Source: Zeimonas sp964481165
Lineage (GTDB): Bacteria > Pseudomonadota > Gammaproteobacteria > Burkholderiales > Burkholderiaceae_E
Length of the DNA: 54,638 bases
Direction of reading: 5' to 3'
Assembly: GCA_964481165.1 (NCBI GenBank)
Contig: CAYZYC010000004.1
Location: 1-54,638, forward strand
Part shown: positions 42,296 to 49,794 of the stretch, one piece after another
Position numbering within the stretch: position 1 is the first letter of the stretch
Layout: each line of letters starts with the position of its first letter
Notes under the pieces: model-generated
Told to the model about the DNA's origin: nothing
Seen by the model: only the letters and a program-made list of their open reading frames with translations
Databases searched by the model: none
Translations under genes and position numbers: made by a program

Positions 42296-42982
42296 ATGCC
42301 CAGTGTCCTGCTCGTCGACGACGATACCGAACTGACCGATCTGCTCGTCGAGTACCTGCAGCGCGACGGATTCGCGGCAAGCGCCGTGCACGACGGCACG
42401 GCCGGGGCGCAGCGGGCGCTCGACGGAGACTTCGACATCGTCGTGCTCGACGTGATGATGCCGGGAATCGACGGCGTCGAGACACTGCGGCGCATCCGGG
42501 CGGCGAGCAGCGTGCCGGTGCTGATGCTCACGGCGCGCGGCGACGACATCGACCGCATCGTCGGCCTCGAACTCGGCGCCGACGACTACGTGCCGAAGCC
42601 GTGCACGCCGCGCGAACTCGCCGCGCGGCTGCGCGCGATCCTTCGCCGCGCAGGCGGCGAGGCGGCTGCCGGCGGCGAAACGTCGATCGCCGCGGGTCCG
42701 CTGGCGATGTGGCCGGCCAGGCGCCGCGCAACCTGGCACGGTGCGCCGCTCGCGTTGACCAGCACCGAGTTCGGCGTGCTGCAGGTGCTCGCCGGCAATG
42801 CGGGGCGCGTGGTCGGCAAGGACGCGTTGTCGGAGCAGGCGCTCGGCCGGCCGCTGGCGCGCTTCGATCGCAGCGTCGACGTGCACGTCAGCAGCCTGCG
42901 GCAGAAACTCGGAGCGCGCGAAGACGGCTCGTCGTGGATCGAGACCGTGCGCGGACGCGGCTACCAGTTCGTGCTTCCTTGA
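42296..42982 (+). CDS. cpxR: CpxR-like response regulator
   Basis: The 228-residue OmpR-family regulator has LLVDDDTELTDLLVEYLQ at the N-terminus, phospho-acceptor Asp in DIVVLDVMMPGIDG near residue 51, the TARGDD and ADDYVPKP motifs, and a C-terminal winged helix with LTSTEFGVLQVLA and DVHVSSLRQKLG. The Asp-Asp-Asp start and WIETVRGRGYQF end are CpxR-like. The ATG at 42296 is canonical; an ATG 30 bases upstream is possible. The kinase gene follows after 37 bases. Confidence 0.88.
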   Translation: MPSVLLVDDDTELTDLLVEYLQRDGFAASAVHDGTAGAQRALDGDFDIVVLDVMMPGIDGVETLRRIRAASSVPVLMLTARGDDIDRIVGLELGADDYVPKPCTPRELAARLRAILRRAGGEAAAGGETSIAAGPLAMWPARRRATWHGAPLALTSTEFGVLQVLAGNAGRVVGKDALSEQALGRPLARFDRSVDVHVSSLRQKLGAREDGSSWIETVRGRGYQFVLP

Positions 42983-43019
42983 CTGCAACCAGCGTTGCTC
43001 CCTACCCGGTACCGATCCC

Positions 43020-44387
43020 GTGGGCCGACTCTTCTGGAAGTTCTTCCTCGCGTTCTGGCTGGCGCTGATCGTCGCGGGCGTCGCAGTCGGCACTCTCGTC
43101 TGGCTGCACCAGCAGCGCGAGCGCAGCGAGACGACCACGCTCGCCGCAGGACCGCGCGCCGAACTCGCGCTGCGCTCGGCCGCGGCGACGCTGCGCCACG
43201 GCGGCATCGAGGCGCTGCGCGACTGGCTCGGCGACGAGACCGCGTTGCGCGGCACGCAGCTCGTCTACGCGGTCGGCGCCGACGGCAAGGACCTGCTCGG
43301 GCGTCCCGTGGCGCCCGAGCAGGTCGAACTCGCGCGCAGCATGTCGCGATCCGGCGAACGTCGTGCGGCGCGCGCAGCGCGCTTCGACGAACGCAGCGGG
43401 CTGCTGCTCTTCGTTCCGGTCGACGACGCGCCTGCGATGCGCGCCGGTCCGCGGCGCGGGCGGCGCGCCGAGCCCGCCCGGCAGGTTCCGCCGCTGATGA
43501 TCGCGGCGATCGGGCTGCTTTCGAGCATCGCGTTCAGCGCGCTGCTCGCCTGGTACCTGACCAAGCCGATCCGCTCGCTGCGTCGCGGATTCGCGTCGGT
43601 GGCGGGCGGTGCGCTCGACACGAGGATCGCGCCGTGGATGGGCGGTCGCAACGACGAACTCGCCGACCTCGGCCGCGACTTCGACCAGATGACCGGACAG
43701 CTGCAGCAGCTGATCGCGTCGCAACGCCGGTTGCTGCACGATGTCTCGCACGAACTGCGTTCGCCGCTCGCGCGCCTGCAGGCGGCGATCGGGCTCGCGC
43801 GCCAGAATCCCGAACGCGCCGCGGCGATGCTCGATCGAATCGAACGCGAAACGGTGCGCGTCGACGGGCTGGTCGGCGAACTCCTGACGCTGGCGCGCCT
43901 GGAGTCGGGCAGCGACCGCGCGCCGCGCGAGAACGTCGACCCGGCAGAACTCGTCGCATCGGTCGTCGAAGACGCGCGTTTCGAAGCGCGTGCGAGCGGG
44001 CGCGACGTGCGCTTCGACGATCGCAGTCCGCCGGGGGCACCGACCGTCGCCGTGCACGCCGAGATACTGCACCGGGCATTCGAGAACGTGATCCGCAACG
44101 CGATCCGCTTCACGCCCGAAGGCGCGACCGTCGAAGTGTGCGTCGAGCGGCGCGACGCGTCCGGTGCCTTCATCTGCCGCGTTCTCGATCGCGGTCCGGG
44201 AGTGCCCGCCGACGAACTCGCGGCGATCTTCGAGCCGTTCCATCGCGCGCGCAGCGACGACCCGGCACGGGGCTACGGCCTCGGACTCGCGATCGCGCGG
44301 CGTGCGATCGAAACGCACGGCGGCAGGATCTCGGCGGCCAACCGCGAAGGCGGCGGACTCGTCGTGACGATCGAACTGCCGGCGTAA
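43020..44387 (+). CDS. cpxA: CpxA-like sensor histidine kinase
   Basis: The 455-residue inner-membrane kinase starts with GTG. It has a first membrane helix (FFLAFWLALIVAGVAVGTLVW), a short periplasmic domain and a second helix (IAAIGLLSSIAFSALLAWYL). HAMP follows, then H-box RRLLHDVSHELRSPLARLQ near residue 240, N-box FENVIRNAIRFTP and G-boxes LDRGPGVPADEL and GYGLGLAIARRAI. VGRLFWKFFLAFW is the family's usual N-terminus. It is downstream of the cpxR-like gene. Confidence 0.88.
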   Translation: MGRLFWKFFLAFWLALIVAGVAVGTLVWLHQQRERSETTTLAAGPRAELALRSAAATLRHGGIEALRDWLGDETALRGTQLVYAVGADGKDLLGRPVAPEQVELARSMSRSGERRAARAARFDERSGLLLFVPVDDAPAMRAGPRRGRRAEPARQVPPLMIAAIGLLSSIAFSALLAWYLTKPIRSLRRGFASVAGGALDTRIAPWMGGRNDELADLGRDFDQMTGQLQQLIASQRRLLHDVSHELRSPLARLQAAIGLARQNPERAAAMLDRIERETVRVDGLVGELLTLARLESGSDRAPRENVDPAELVASVVEDARFEARASGRDVRFDDRSPPGAPTVAVHAEILHRAFENVIRNAIRFTPEGATVEVCVERRDASGAFICRVLDRGPGVPADELAAIFEPFHRARSDDPARGYGLGLAIARRAIETHGGRISAANREGGGLVVTIELPA

Positions 44388-44423
44388 CGACGGTCCCCCG
44401 CGAACGGGCCCGCGCCGGTTTTC

Positions 44424-44443
44424 CGGGCGCTACCGGCCGCCCG
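44424..44443 (+). terminator. Possible stem-loop terminator after the cpxA-like gene
   Basis: A 6-bp stem (cgggcg/cgcccg) with an 8-base loop lies 37 bases after the kinase stop, followed within 10 bases by a short T run. A 14-bp direct repeat (gcccgcgccggttt at 44408 and 44439) overlaps it. The region is convergent with the MFS gene and interrupted by the assembly gap. Confidence 0.3.
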
Positions 44444-44493
44444 CGCCGGTTTCTCGAAACGCAACCCGATCAGGCCGTTGCCGCCCCCCAGGT

Positions 44494-44593
44494 NNNNNNN
44501 NNNNNNNNNNNNNNNNNNNNNNNNNNNNNNNNNNNNNNNNNNNNNNNNNNNNNNNNNNNNNNNNNNNNNNNNNNNNNNNNNNNNNNNNNNNNN
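44494..44593. other. Assembly gap of 100 N flanked by an identical 55-bp sequence
   Basis: Bases 44439-44493 and 44594-44648 are identical over 55 bases, the same size as at the first gap. Collapsing the duplicate would leave about 80 bases between the convergent cpxA-like and MFS stops, so no gene is likely to be missing. Confidence 0.85.
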
Positions 44594-44624
44594 GCCCGCG
44601 CCGGTTTCTCGAAACGCAACCCGA

Positions 44625-45917
44625 TCAGGCCGTTGCCGCCCCCCAGGTCGTGCGGCGCCGAAGCCGCGCCAGCAGCCACACGACGATCGCGACGTTGAGC
44701 AGGTTCCAGGCGATTCCGTTGACGAAAGCCGCATCGTAGGAACCGGTCAGGTCGAAGATCGCGCCCGACAGCCAGCCTCCCAGCGCCATCCCGAACAGCG
44801 TCGCGGTCAGCACCATGCCCACGCGCACGCCTGCCGATTGCGGCGGGAAGAACTCGCGCACGATGATCGCGTACGACGGCACGATGCCCCCCTGGAACAG
44901 CCCGAACAGCGCCGAGATCACGTACAGCGATGCGAGCGAATCGAAAGGCAGGAACAGCAGCAGCGCGATTCCCTGCAGCACCGAGCCGAGCAGCAGCGTG
45001 CGCAGCCCGCCGATGCGGTCGCAGATGACTCCGGACACGAGCCGGCTGATGATCCCGAAGCCGAGCATCAGCGACAGCATCTGTGCACCGCGCGCAGGGC
45101 CGAAACCCAGGTCGGCGCAATACGCGACGATGTGCACCTGCGGCATCGACATCGCGACGCAGCAGGCGACGCCGGCGATGCACAGCAGGGTCTGCAGCGC
45201 CGCCGGCGACAGCCCGAGCCGATCGAGTCGCGCATCGGCGGCCGCTGCGGCCGATGCACCGAGCGACGGTCCGGCCGATGCCGCCGGCACGGCGCCCGCG
45301 GACGCAGCGGCCGTGCCGGCGATCGGCTCCTTCGCGACCCGGCGCCGCAGCAGTTGCGCCAGCGGCACCATCGTGACGAGGCAGAACACGCCGATGCCGA
45401 CGTAGGTCTGGCGCCACCCGACGGTCTCGACGAAATGCTGGACGATCGGCGGCCACACGGTGCCGGCCAGGTAGTTGCCGCTGGCGCAGATCGCGACGGC
45501 GATGCCCCGGCGCCGAACGAACCAGAACGACGTGTCGGTGACGAGCGGACTGAAGGTCGCCGAACTGCCGAGCATCCCGATCAGCAGGCCCTGCGCGAGC
45601 GCGAAGGTCCACACGCTGCCGGCCGACGCGGCGAGTGCGAAACCGGCGGCCAGCGAGACAGCCCCGATCGTGACCGGAACGACGATGCCGAACCGGTCGG
45701 TGAGCCGGCCCATCAGGATGCCGCCGATGCCGAAACCGATCATCGTCATCGTGTACGGCAACGAAGCGCCGGCGCGCGCGACGCCGAACTCGGCCTGCAC
45801 GGCGGGCAGCACGACGACGACCACGTACATGCCGCAGCCGCCGATCGTCGACAGCACGAGGCTCACGAAGAGCCGGAACCACGCGTAGCGGGAATCGGCG
45901 TCGGGGGGCGTCGTCAT
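44625..45917 (-). CDS. MFS transporter (monocarboxylate/oxalate-like)
   Basis: The protein has about 430 residues and 12 predicted membrane helices. The family A-motif GRLTDRFGIVVP follows helix 2, and FWFVRRRGIAVAI lies after helix 4. A central Ala-rich cytoplasmic loop covers about 200-230 and helices 7-12 follow. The helix 1 region FVSLVLSTIGGCGMYVVVVVLP and repeated Gly in helix 4 recall monocarboxylate/oxalate-formate antiporter relatives. The substrate is unknown. The ATG at 45917 is used; a GTG two codons earlier is possible. Its stop lies in the 55-bp sequence repeated around the assembly gap. Confidence 0.88.
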   Translation of the reverse strand: MTTPPDADSRYAWFRLFVSLVLSTIGGCGMYVVVVVLPAVQAEFGVARAGASLPYTMTMIGFGIGGILMGRLTDRFGIVVPVTIGAVSLAAGFALAASAGSVWTFALAQGLLIGMLGSSATFSPLVTDTSFWFVRRRGIAVAICASGNYLAGTVWPPIVQHFVETVGWRQTYVGIGVFCLVTMVPLAQLLRRRVAKEPIAGTAAASAGAVPAASAGPSLGASAAAAADARLDRLGLSPAALQTLLCIAGVACCVAMSMPQVHIVAYCADLGFGPARGAQMLSLMLGFGIISRLVSGVICDRIGGLRTLLLGSVLQGIALLLFLPFDSLASLYVISALFGLFQGGIVPSYAIIVREFFPPQSAGVRVGMVLTATLFGMALGGWLSGAIFDLTGSYDAAFVNGIAWNLLNVAIVVWLLARLRRRTTWGAATA

Positions 45918-45939
45918 CGGCACGGCACCATGCCTGCGC

Positions 45940-48066
45940 TCACCAGAGATCGCGGATCCGGGCCGCGACGTCGATCGCCGGCGCGCGCGAGCGCACTGCC
46001 CCGGCTTCGCCGCACGTTGCCGGCACGGCGGGAGCGATCCGGTCGAAGCAGGCGAGCAGCGGGTCGGTGAGGAAGCGGCTGCGCGCGCCGTGCACGTACG
46101 CGTCGCCGAATCGCGGCTGCTGCGTCACGTGGTAGCGCTGCGGCTCGAGCAGGTACAGCGCGTCGCGCGCGCGCGTGAGTGCGACATACAGCAGGCGGCG
46201 CTCCTCGTCGATCGATTCGGCGCGCCCCGTCGCGTATTCGTTGGGAAAGTTGCCGTCGGCGACGTCGAGCACGTAGACCGCGTCCCATTCCTGCCCCTTC
46301 GCCGAGTGCACGGTCGACAGGATCAGGTAGTCGTCGTCGAGCAGCGGTGCACCCGCCAGGTCGCCGCTCGCCTGCGGCGGGTCGAGCGCGAGTTCGGCGA
46401 GGAATCGGTCGCGGGTGCCGAACTGGCCGGCGATCGACTGCAGCATGTCGAGATCGGCGGCGCGCACCGCCGCGTCGTCGTGGCGCCGCTCGAGCAGCGG
46501 CTGGTACCAGCGGCGCAGCGGCTCGATCTGCGCGGGCCACCGAGCCGAAGGGTCGGCCAGGCTTCGCATCAGCGCGGCGAACTCGCGCCACTCCTCGCGC
46601 GCAGCCGCAGGCGCGACGAACGATGCGATCGCGTCGGCGAACGGCTCCGCGGCCTGCCGTAGATGGTCGAGGCAGCGTTGCGCGATCGCCGGTCCGACGC
46701 CGGTCATCAGCTGCAACGCGCGGAAGGCGGCGATCGAGTTGCGCGGATTCGCCGCCCAGCGCAACACCGACAACAGGTCCTTGACGTGCGACGCCTCGAG
46801 AAACTTCAGGCCGCCGTGCTTGACGAACGGGATGTTGCGCCGGACGAGTTCGACTTCCAGCCCGGCGCTGTGATGCGAACTGCGAAACAGCACCGCCTGG
46901 CGCTTCAGTGCCGCGCCCGCTTCCCGCTGGCGCAGGATTTCGTCGATGACCCAGTCGGCCTGCGCGCGATCGTCGAGCACGGTCACGAGCTGCGGCCGCG
47001 CACCGCCCGCGCGCTGGGCGCTCAGCGTCTTCGCGTGCCGGCGTTGCGCCTGCGAGATCAGCGTGTTGGCGGCATCGAGCACCGGTTGCACCGAACGGTA
47101 GTTGCGTTCGAGCGTCACGCGCTGCGCGGGCGGATCGAATTTCGACGGAAAGTCGAGAATGTTGCCGACTTCGGCGGCGCGAAATGCATAGATCGACTGT
47201 GCGTCGTCGCCGACGACGGCGAGTCCGCGCCCGTCGGGCTTCATCGCGAGCAGGATCTGCGCCTGCAGCGCGTTCGTGTCCTGGTACTCGTCGACCAGCA
47301 CGTGATCGAAACGCGCCGCCGTCTCGGCGGCGAGCGTCGCGTCGCCCATCGCGGCGTGCCACCACAGCAGCAGGTCGTCGTAATCGAGCACGCCGTTGGC
47401 CTGCTTGCGTTCGACGTAGCGGCGAAACAGCGCGAGCAGCTCGTCGTGCCACTGCGCGCACCACGGGAAGACGTCGTGCAGCACTTCGTCGAGCGGGCGG
47501 CCGCTGTTGACCTTGCGCGAATAGATCGCCAGGCACGTGTCCTTGCGCGGGAAACGGCTCCGTGTCGACGAGTAGCCGAGCTCGTAGCGCACGACGTCGA
47601 CGAGGTCCGCCGCATCGCCGCGATCGAGGATGCCGAACGATTCGTCCAGGCCGACGCGGGCGGCGTTCTCGCGCAGCAGGCGCGCGCCGATCGAATGGAA
47701 GGTACCCGCCCACGGCAGTCGCAGCGCAGGCGTCCGCGCATCCGGATGCGCTCCGGCCGAACCGGACAGCGCCTGCGCGACGAGCCGCTCGGCGCGCCGC
47801 GTCATCTCGAGCGCTGCGCGGCGGCTGAAGGTCAGCAGCAGGATGCGCATCGGGTCCACCCCCTGCATCACGAGGTGCGCTACGCGATGCGCGAGCGTGG
47901 CGGTCTTGCCGGTGCCCGCGCCGGCGACGATCAGCAGCGGGCCCGACTCGAAGCGGCCTGCGGGCGTTCGCTCGCCGTAGCTCGCGGCGATGCGCTGTGC
48001 GGGATTCAACGAATCGAGGAGCGACGAAGCAGCGGCCTCGGCGCCCGCGAGCGGTACGGCGGACAT
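45940..48066 (-). CDS. UvrD/Rep-family ATP-dependent DNA helicase
   Basis: The 708-residue superfamily 1A helicase has motif I IVAGAGTGKTATLAHRVAHL near residue 46, Ia LLLTFSRRAA, II VDEYQDTNALQ, III VVGDDAQSIYAFR, IV LERNYRS, V STVHSAKGQEWDAVY and VI RRLLYVALTRARD. Length and order are those of UvrD/Rep/PcrA, but motif III reads GDDAQ where GDDDQ is common. The ATG at 48066 gives a short polar leader before LNPAQRIAA. It lies 22 bases upstream of the MFS gene, possibly co-transcribed. The exact paralogue (Rep or UvrD) cannot be decided. Confidence 0.92.
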   Translation of the reverse strand: MSAVPLAGAEAAASSLLDSLNPAQRIAASYGERTPAGRFESGPLLIVAGAGTGKTATLAHRVAHLVMQGVDPMRILLLTFSRRAALEMTRRAERLVAQALSGSAGAHPDARTPALRLPWAGTFHSIGARLLRENAARVGLDESFGILDRGDAADLVDVVRYELGYSSTRSRFPRKDTCLAIYSRKVNSGRPLDEVLHDVFPWCAQWHDELLALFRRYVERKQANGVLDYDDLLLWWHAAMGDATLAAETAARFDHVLVDEYQDTNALQAQILLAMKPDGRGLAVVGDDAQSIYAFRAAEVGNILDFPSKFDPPAQRVTLERNYRSVQPVLDAANTLISQAQRRHAKTLSAQRAGGARPQLVTVLDDRAQADWVIDEILRQREAGAALKRQAVLFRSSHHSAGLEVELVRRNIPFVKHGGLKFLEASHVKDLLSVLRWAANPRNSIAAFRALQLMTGVGPAIAQRCLDHLRQAAEPFADAIASFVAPAAAREEWREFAALMRSLADPSARWPAQIEPLRRWYQPLLERRHDDAAVRAADLDMLQSIAGQFGTRDRFLAELALDPPQASGDLAGAPLLDDDYLILSTVHSAKGQEWDAVYVLDVADGNFPNEYATGRAESIDEERRLLYVALTRARDALYLLEPQRYHVTQQPRFGDAYVHGARSRFLTDPLLACFDRIAPAVPATCGEAGAVRSRAPAIDVAARIRDLW

Positions 48067-48122
48067 TTCCGGGAGACTACCAGCCCCGCAGGCCGCCCGC
48101 CGCGAGCCGACGGCCGCTATCG

Positions 48123-48764
48123 CTACCAGCGCAGCAGCTGCGGACCGACCAGCGCGCCGACAGCGGCGGGAATGGCGATTCCCGCCACGTACCAGACCGC
48201 GATGAACGGCGCAGCCTGTTCGGGACAGTGCAACGAGTAGACGAGCGCGCCGAGCGCGCCGGCCAGCATTCCGGCGCTGGCCCCGGCGAGTCGCAGGCGC
48301 GTGGGCGCCAGGCCGCGCATCGCCCAGATCGCCGCAGCAAAGCCGGGAACCGAGAGCAACGCGATGTTCCACGGGCACACGCGCCAGGTGCGCCCGAAGA
48401 CCAGCGCGGTGCGCGCGCCCGGGTCGGCGGCGAGCAGATCCGCACCGGCCAGCAACCAGATCGCGGCGAGCGCAAGCGCGACGGTGACCGGAGCCCTTCC
48501 GAGAACGGCGCCAGGCCGCGAGACTCGCAGCGCGGCCGCAACGCTGCCGGCAACGAGCACCGCGGCGAAAGCGATCTTCACCCAGAACATCGGCAGTCCG
48601 GCGGCCTGGTCGAGATCGTGGCGTACGCCGAGCAGCACCGACATCAGCAGGGTCGCGCCCAGCGCGCCCCAACCGAGACCGAGCGCGAAACGCCGCGCCG
48701 CGGCCGGATGCTGGACGGCGCCTGCGCCGCGGGCGAGCATGGCCTCGAGTTCCGACGTGTTCAC
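48123..48764 (-). CDS. nrsF: NrsF-type (DUF1109) membrane anti-sigma factor
   Basis: The 213-residue protein has six hydrophobic helices. Two Cys-Pro motifs face the same side: Cys130 in WRVCPWNI and Cys180 in SLHCPEQA. Their positions closely match the paired cysteines that are important for metal response in Caulobacter NrsF. It starts with GTG in a 4-base overlap with the sigma factor stop, so the two are made together. The role is to hold the sigma factor at the membrane until metal or redox stress. Confidence 0.9.
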   Translation of the reverse strand: MNTSELEAMLARGAGAVQHPAAARRFALGLGWGALGATLLMSVLLGVRHDLDQAAGLPMFWVKIAFAAVLVAGSVAAALRVSRPGAVLGRAPVTVALALAAIWLLAGADLLAADPGARTALVFGRTWRVCPWNIALLSVPGFAAAIWAMRGLAPTRLRLAGASAGMLAGALGALVYSLHCPEQAAPFIAVWYVAGIAIPAAVGALVGPQLLRW

Positions 48765-49306
48765 GACTCGCTCCGGATCCTGGTGGCGAGCGCTTTCAGT
48801 CCGCGGTGCACGCCGATCTTGACCGCCGATACCGACATTCCGGTGCGCTGCGCCGCTTCGACGACCGACAGCCCCTCGATCTTCACGTAGAGGATCGGCA
48901 GGCGCTGGCGCTCGGGCAGCAGTTCCAGCAGTCGCCCGAGATCGCGCCGCGCGTCGGCTTCGTGTTCGTCGACCGATGCGAACACCTCGTTCGCATCGTC
49001 GAACGAATCGGTGACGTTGTCGCGATGCGCCCGCCGGCGCAGCAGGTCGACGAACTTGTACTTCGCGATCGCATGCACCCACGCCGTCAAGGGCTGGTCG
49101 GGATCCCAGGTATGTCGCTGGTTGTGCACCGCGAGCAGCGTTTCCTGCACCAGGTCCTCCGCCTCGTCCGGGATGCGCGTCATCCTCCTGCGGAAGAACG
49201 CGCGCAGGTGCGCACCGAGTTCCTTCAGGAAGCCATGGTACGCGGTAGTGTCGCCGGCGAGTCCGCGAACGAACGACTCGCGCAATCGTTGCTCGGTGGC
49301 GTGCAC
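48761..49306 (-). CDS. ECF RNA polymerase sigma factor (Caulobacter SigF-like)
   Basis: The 181-residue sigma factor has a region 2 with DEAEDLVQETLLAVHNQRHT and WVHAIAKYKFVDLLRRR, and a region 4 with LELLPERQRLPILYVKIEGL and VVEAAQRTGMSVSAVKIGVH. The GTG at 49306 was chosen over an ATG at 49333. GGAGGG lies three bases upstream of the GTG, and the ATG falls inside the spacer of a predicted promoter for this gene. It is followed directly by nrsF and is divergent from the bufferin operon. Confidence 0.9.
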   Translation of the reverse strand: MHATEQRLRESFVRGLAGDTTAYHGFLKELGAHLRAFFRRRMTRIPDEAEDLVQETLLAVHNQRHTWDPDQPLTAWVHAIAKYKFVDLLRRRAHRDNVTDSFDDANEVFASVDEHEADARRDLGRLLELLPERQRLPILYVKIEGLSVVEAAQRTGMSVSAVKIGVHRGLKALATRIRSES

Positions 49307-49323
49307 GGACCCTCCGGTGGTAG

Positions 49324-49349
49324 TTCGTCGCATCGGAGTTCCCGGTTAC
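49324..49349 (-). promoter_or_regulatory. Predicted ECF promoter of the sigma-nrsF operon
   Basis: On the minus strand GTAACC (49349-49344) is followed after exactly 16 bases by CGAA (49327-49324). This matches the -35/-10 pair reported for Caulobacter SigF promoters. The start of transcription would lie just ahead of the GGAGGG of the GTG-started sigma gene, leaving a leader of about 10-12 bases. Confidence 0.75.
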
Positions 49350-49385
49350 ACGCGCCACACCGCCGCGAGAGCATAGCGCGAGCGT

Positions 49386-49411
49386 GTAACCGACGGCCTG
49401 CTGCCGCCGAA
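49386..49411 (+). promoter_or_regulatory. Predicted ECF promoter of the bufferin operon
   Basis: GTAACC (49386-49391) is followed after exactly 16 bases by CGAA (49408-49411). The 11-bp context GCGTGTAACCG is the exact inverted repeat of that in the opposite promoter (49343-49353). Transcription would begin near 49418, 70 or so bases before the bufA ATG, which has GAGGAG seven bases upstream. Confidence 0.75.
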
Positions 49412-49488
49412 CTTGCAAGGAACCGTCACGCGCAGCCATCCCGGCAGCGTCGGGCGAGTCCCGTGAAAACACCTCGAGGAGCCTGCAC

Positions 49489-49791
49489 ATGAATTCGCTC
49501 GTTTCTGCCCGCACGATCGCCGCGACCGTTCTCGCGCTTGGCGCAGTTGCCGCGGGCGCGGCACCGGCCAACGACGAGAAGAAGGCGATGGACGACAAGA
49601 TGGCAATGGAGAAGTGCTACGGCGTATCGATGGCCGGCAGGAACGATTGCGCCGCCGGGCCCGGCACCACGTGCGCGGGCACCGCCAAATCCGACTACCA
49701 GGGCAACGCGTGGAAGTACGTCGCGAAGGGCACCTGCACGACGATGAAGACGCCGACCGGGATGGGTTCGCTGACGCCGATCGCCGGTTGA
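49489..49791 (+). CDS. bufA1: Bufferin precursor (DUF2282 family)
   Basis: The 100-residue protein has a Sec-type signal peptide (residues 1-25, LVSARTIAATVLALGAVAAG) and a mature part with four cysteines: Cys43 (MEKCYGV), Cys54 (GRNDCAAG), Cys62 (TTCAGT) and Cys83 (KGTCTT). EKCYGV...NDCAAG...CAGT...GTC is the DUF2282/bufferin pattern. Bufferins are ribosomal peptides whose cysteines are modified by a DUF692 enzyme and that buffer copper in the periplasm. The immediate downstream gene encodes that enzyme. The homologous Cupriavidus product is called GigP. Confidence 0.9.
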   Translation: MNSLVSARTIAATVLALGAVAAGAAPANDEKKAMDDKMAMEKCYGVSMAGRNDCAAGPGTTCAGTAKSDYQGNAWKYVAKGTCTTMKTPTGMGSLTPIAG

Positions 49792-49794
49792 GTC

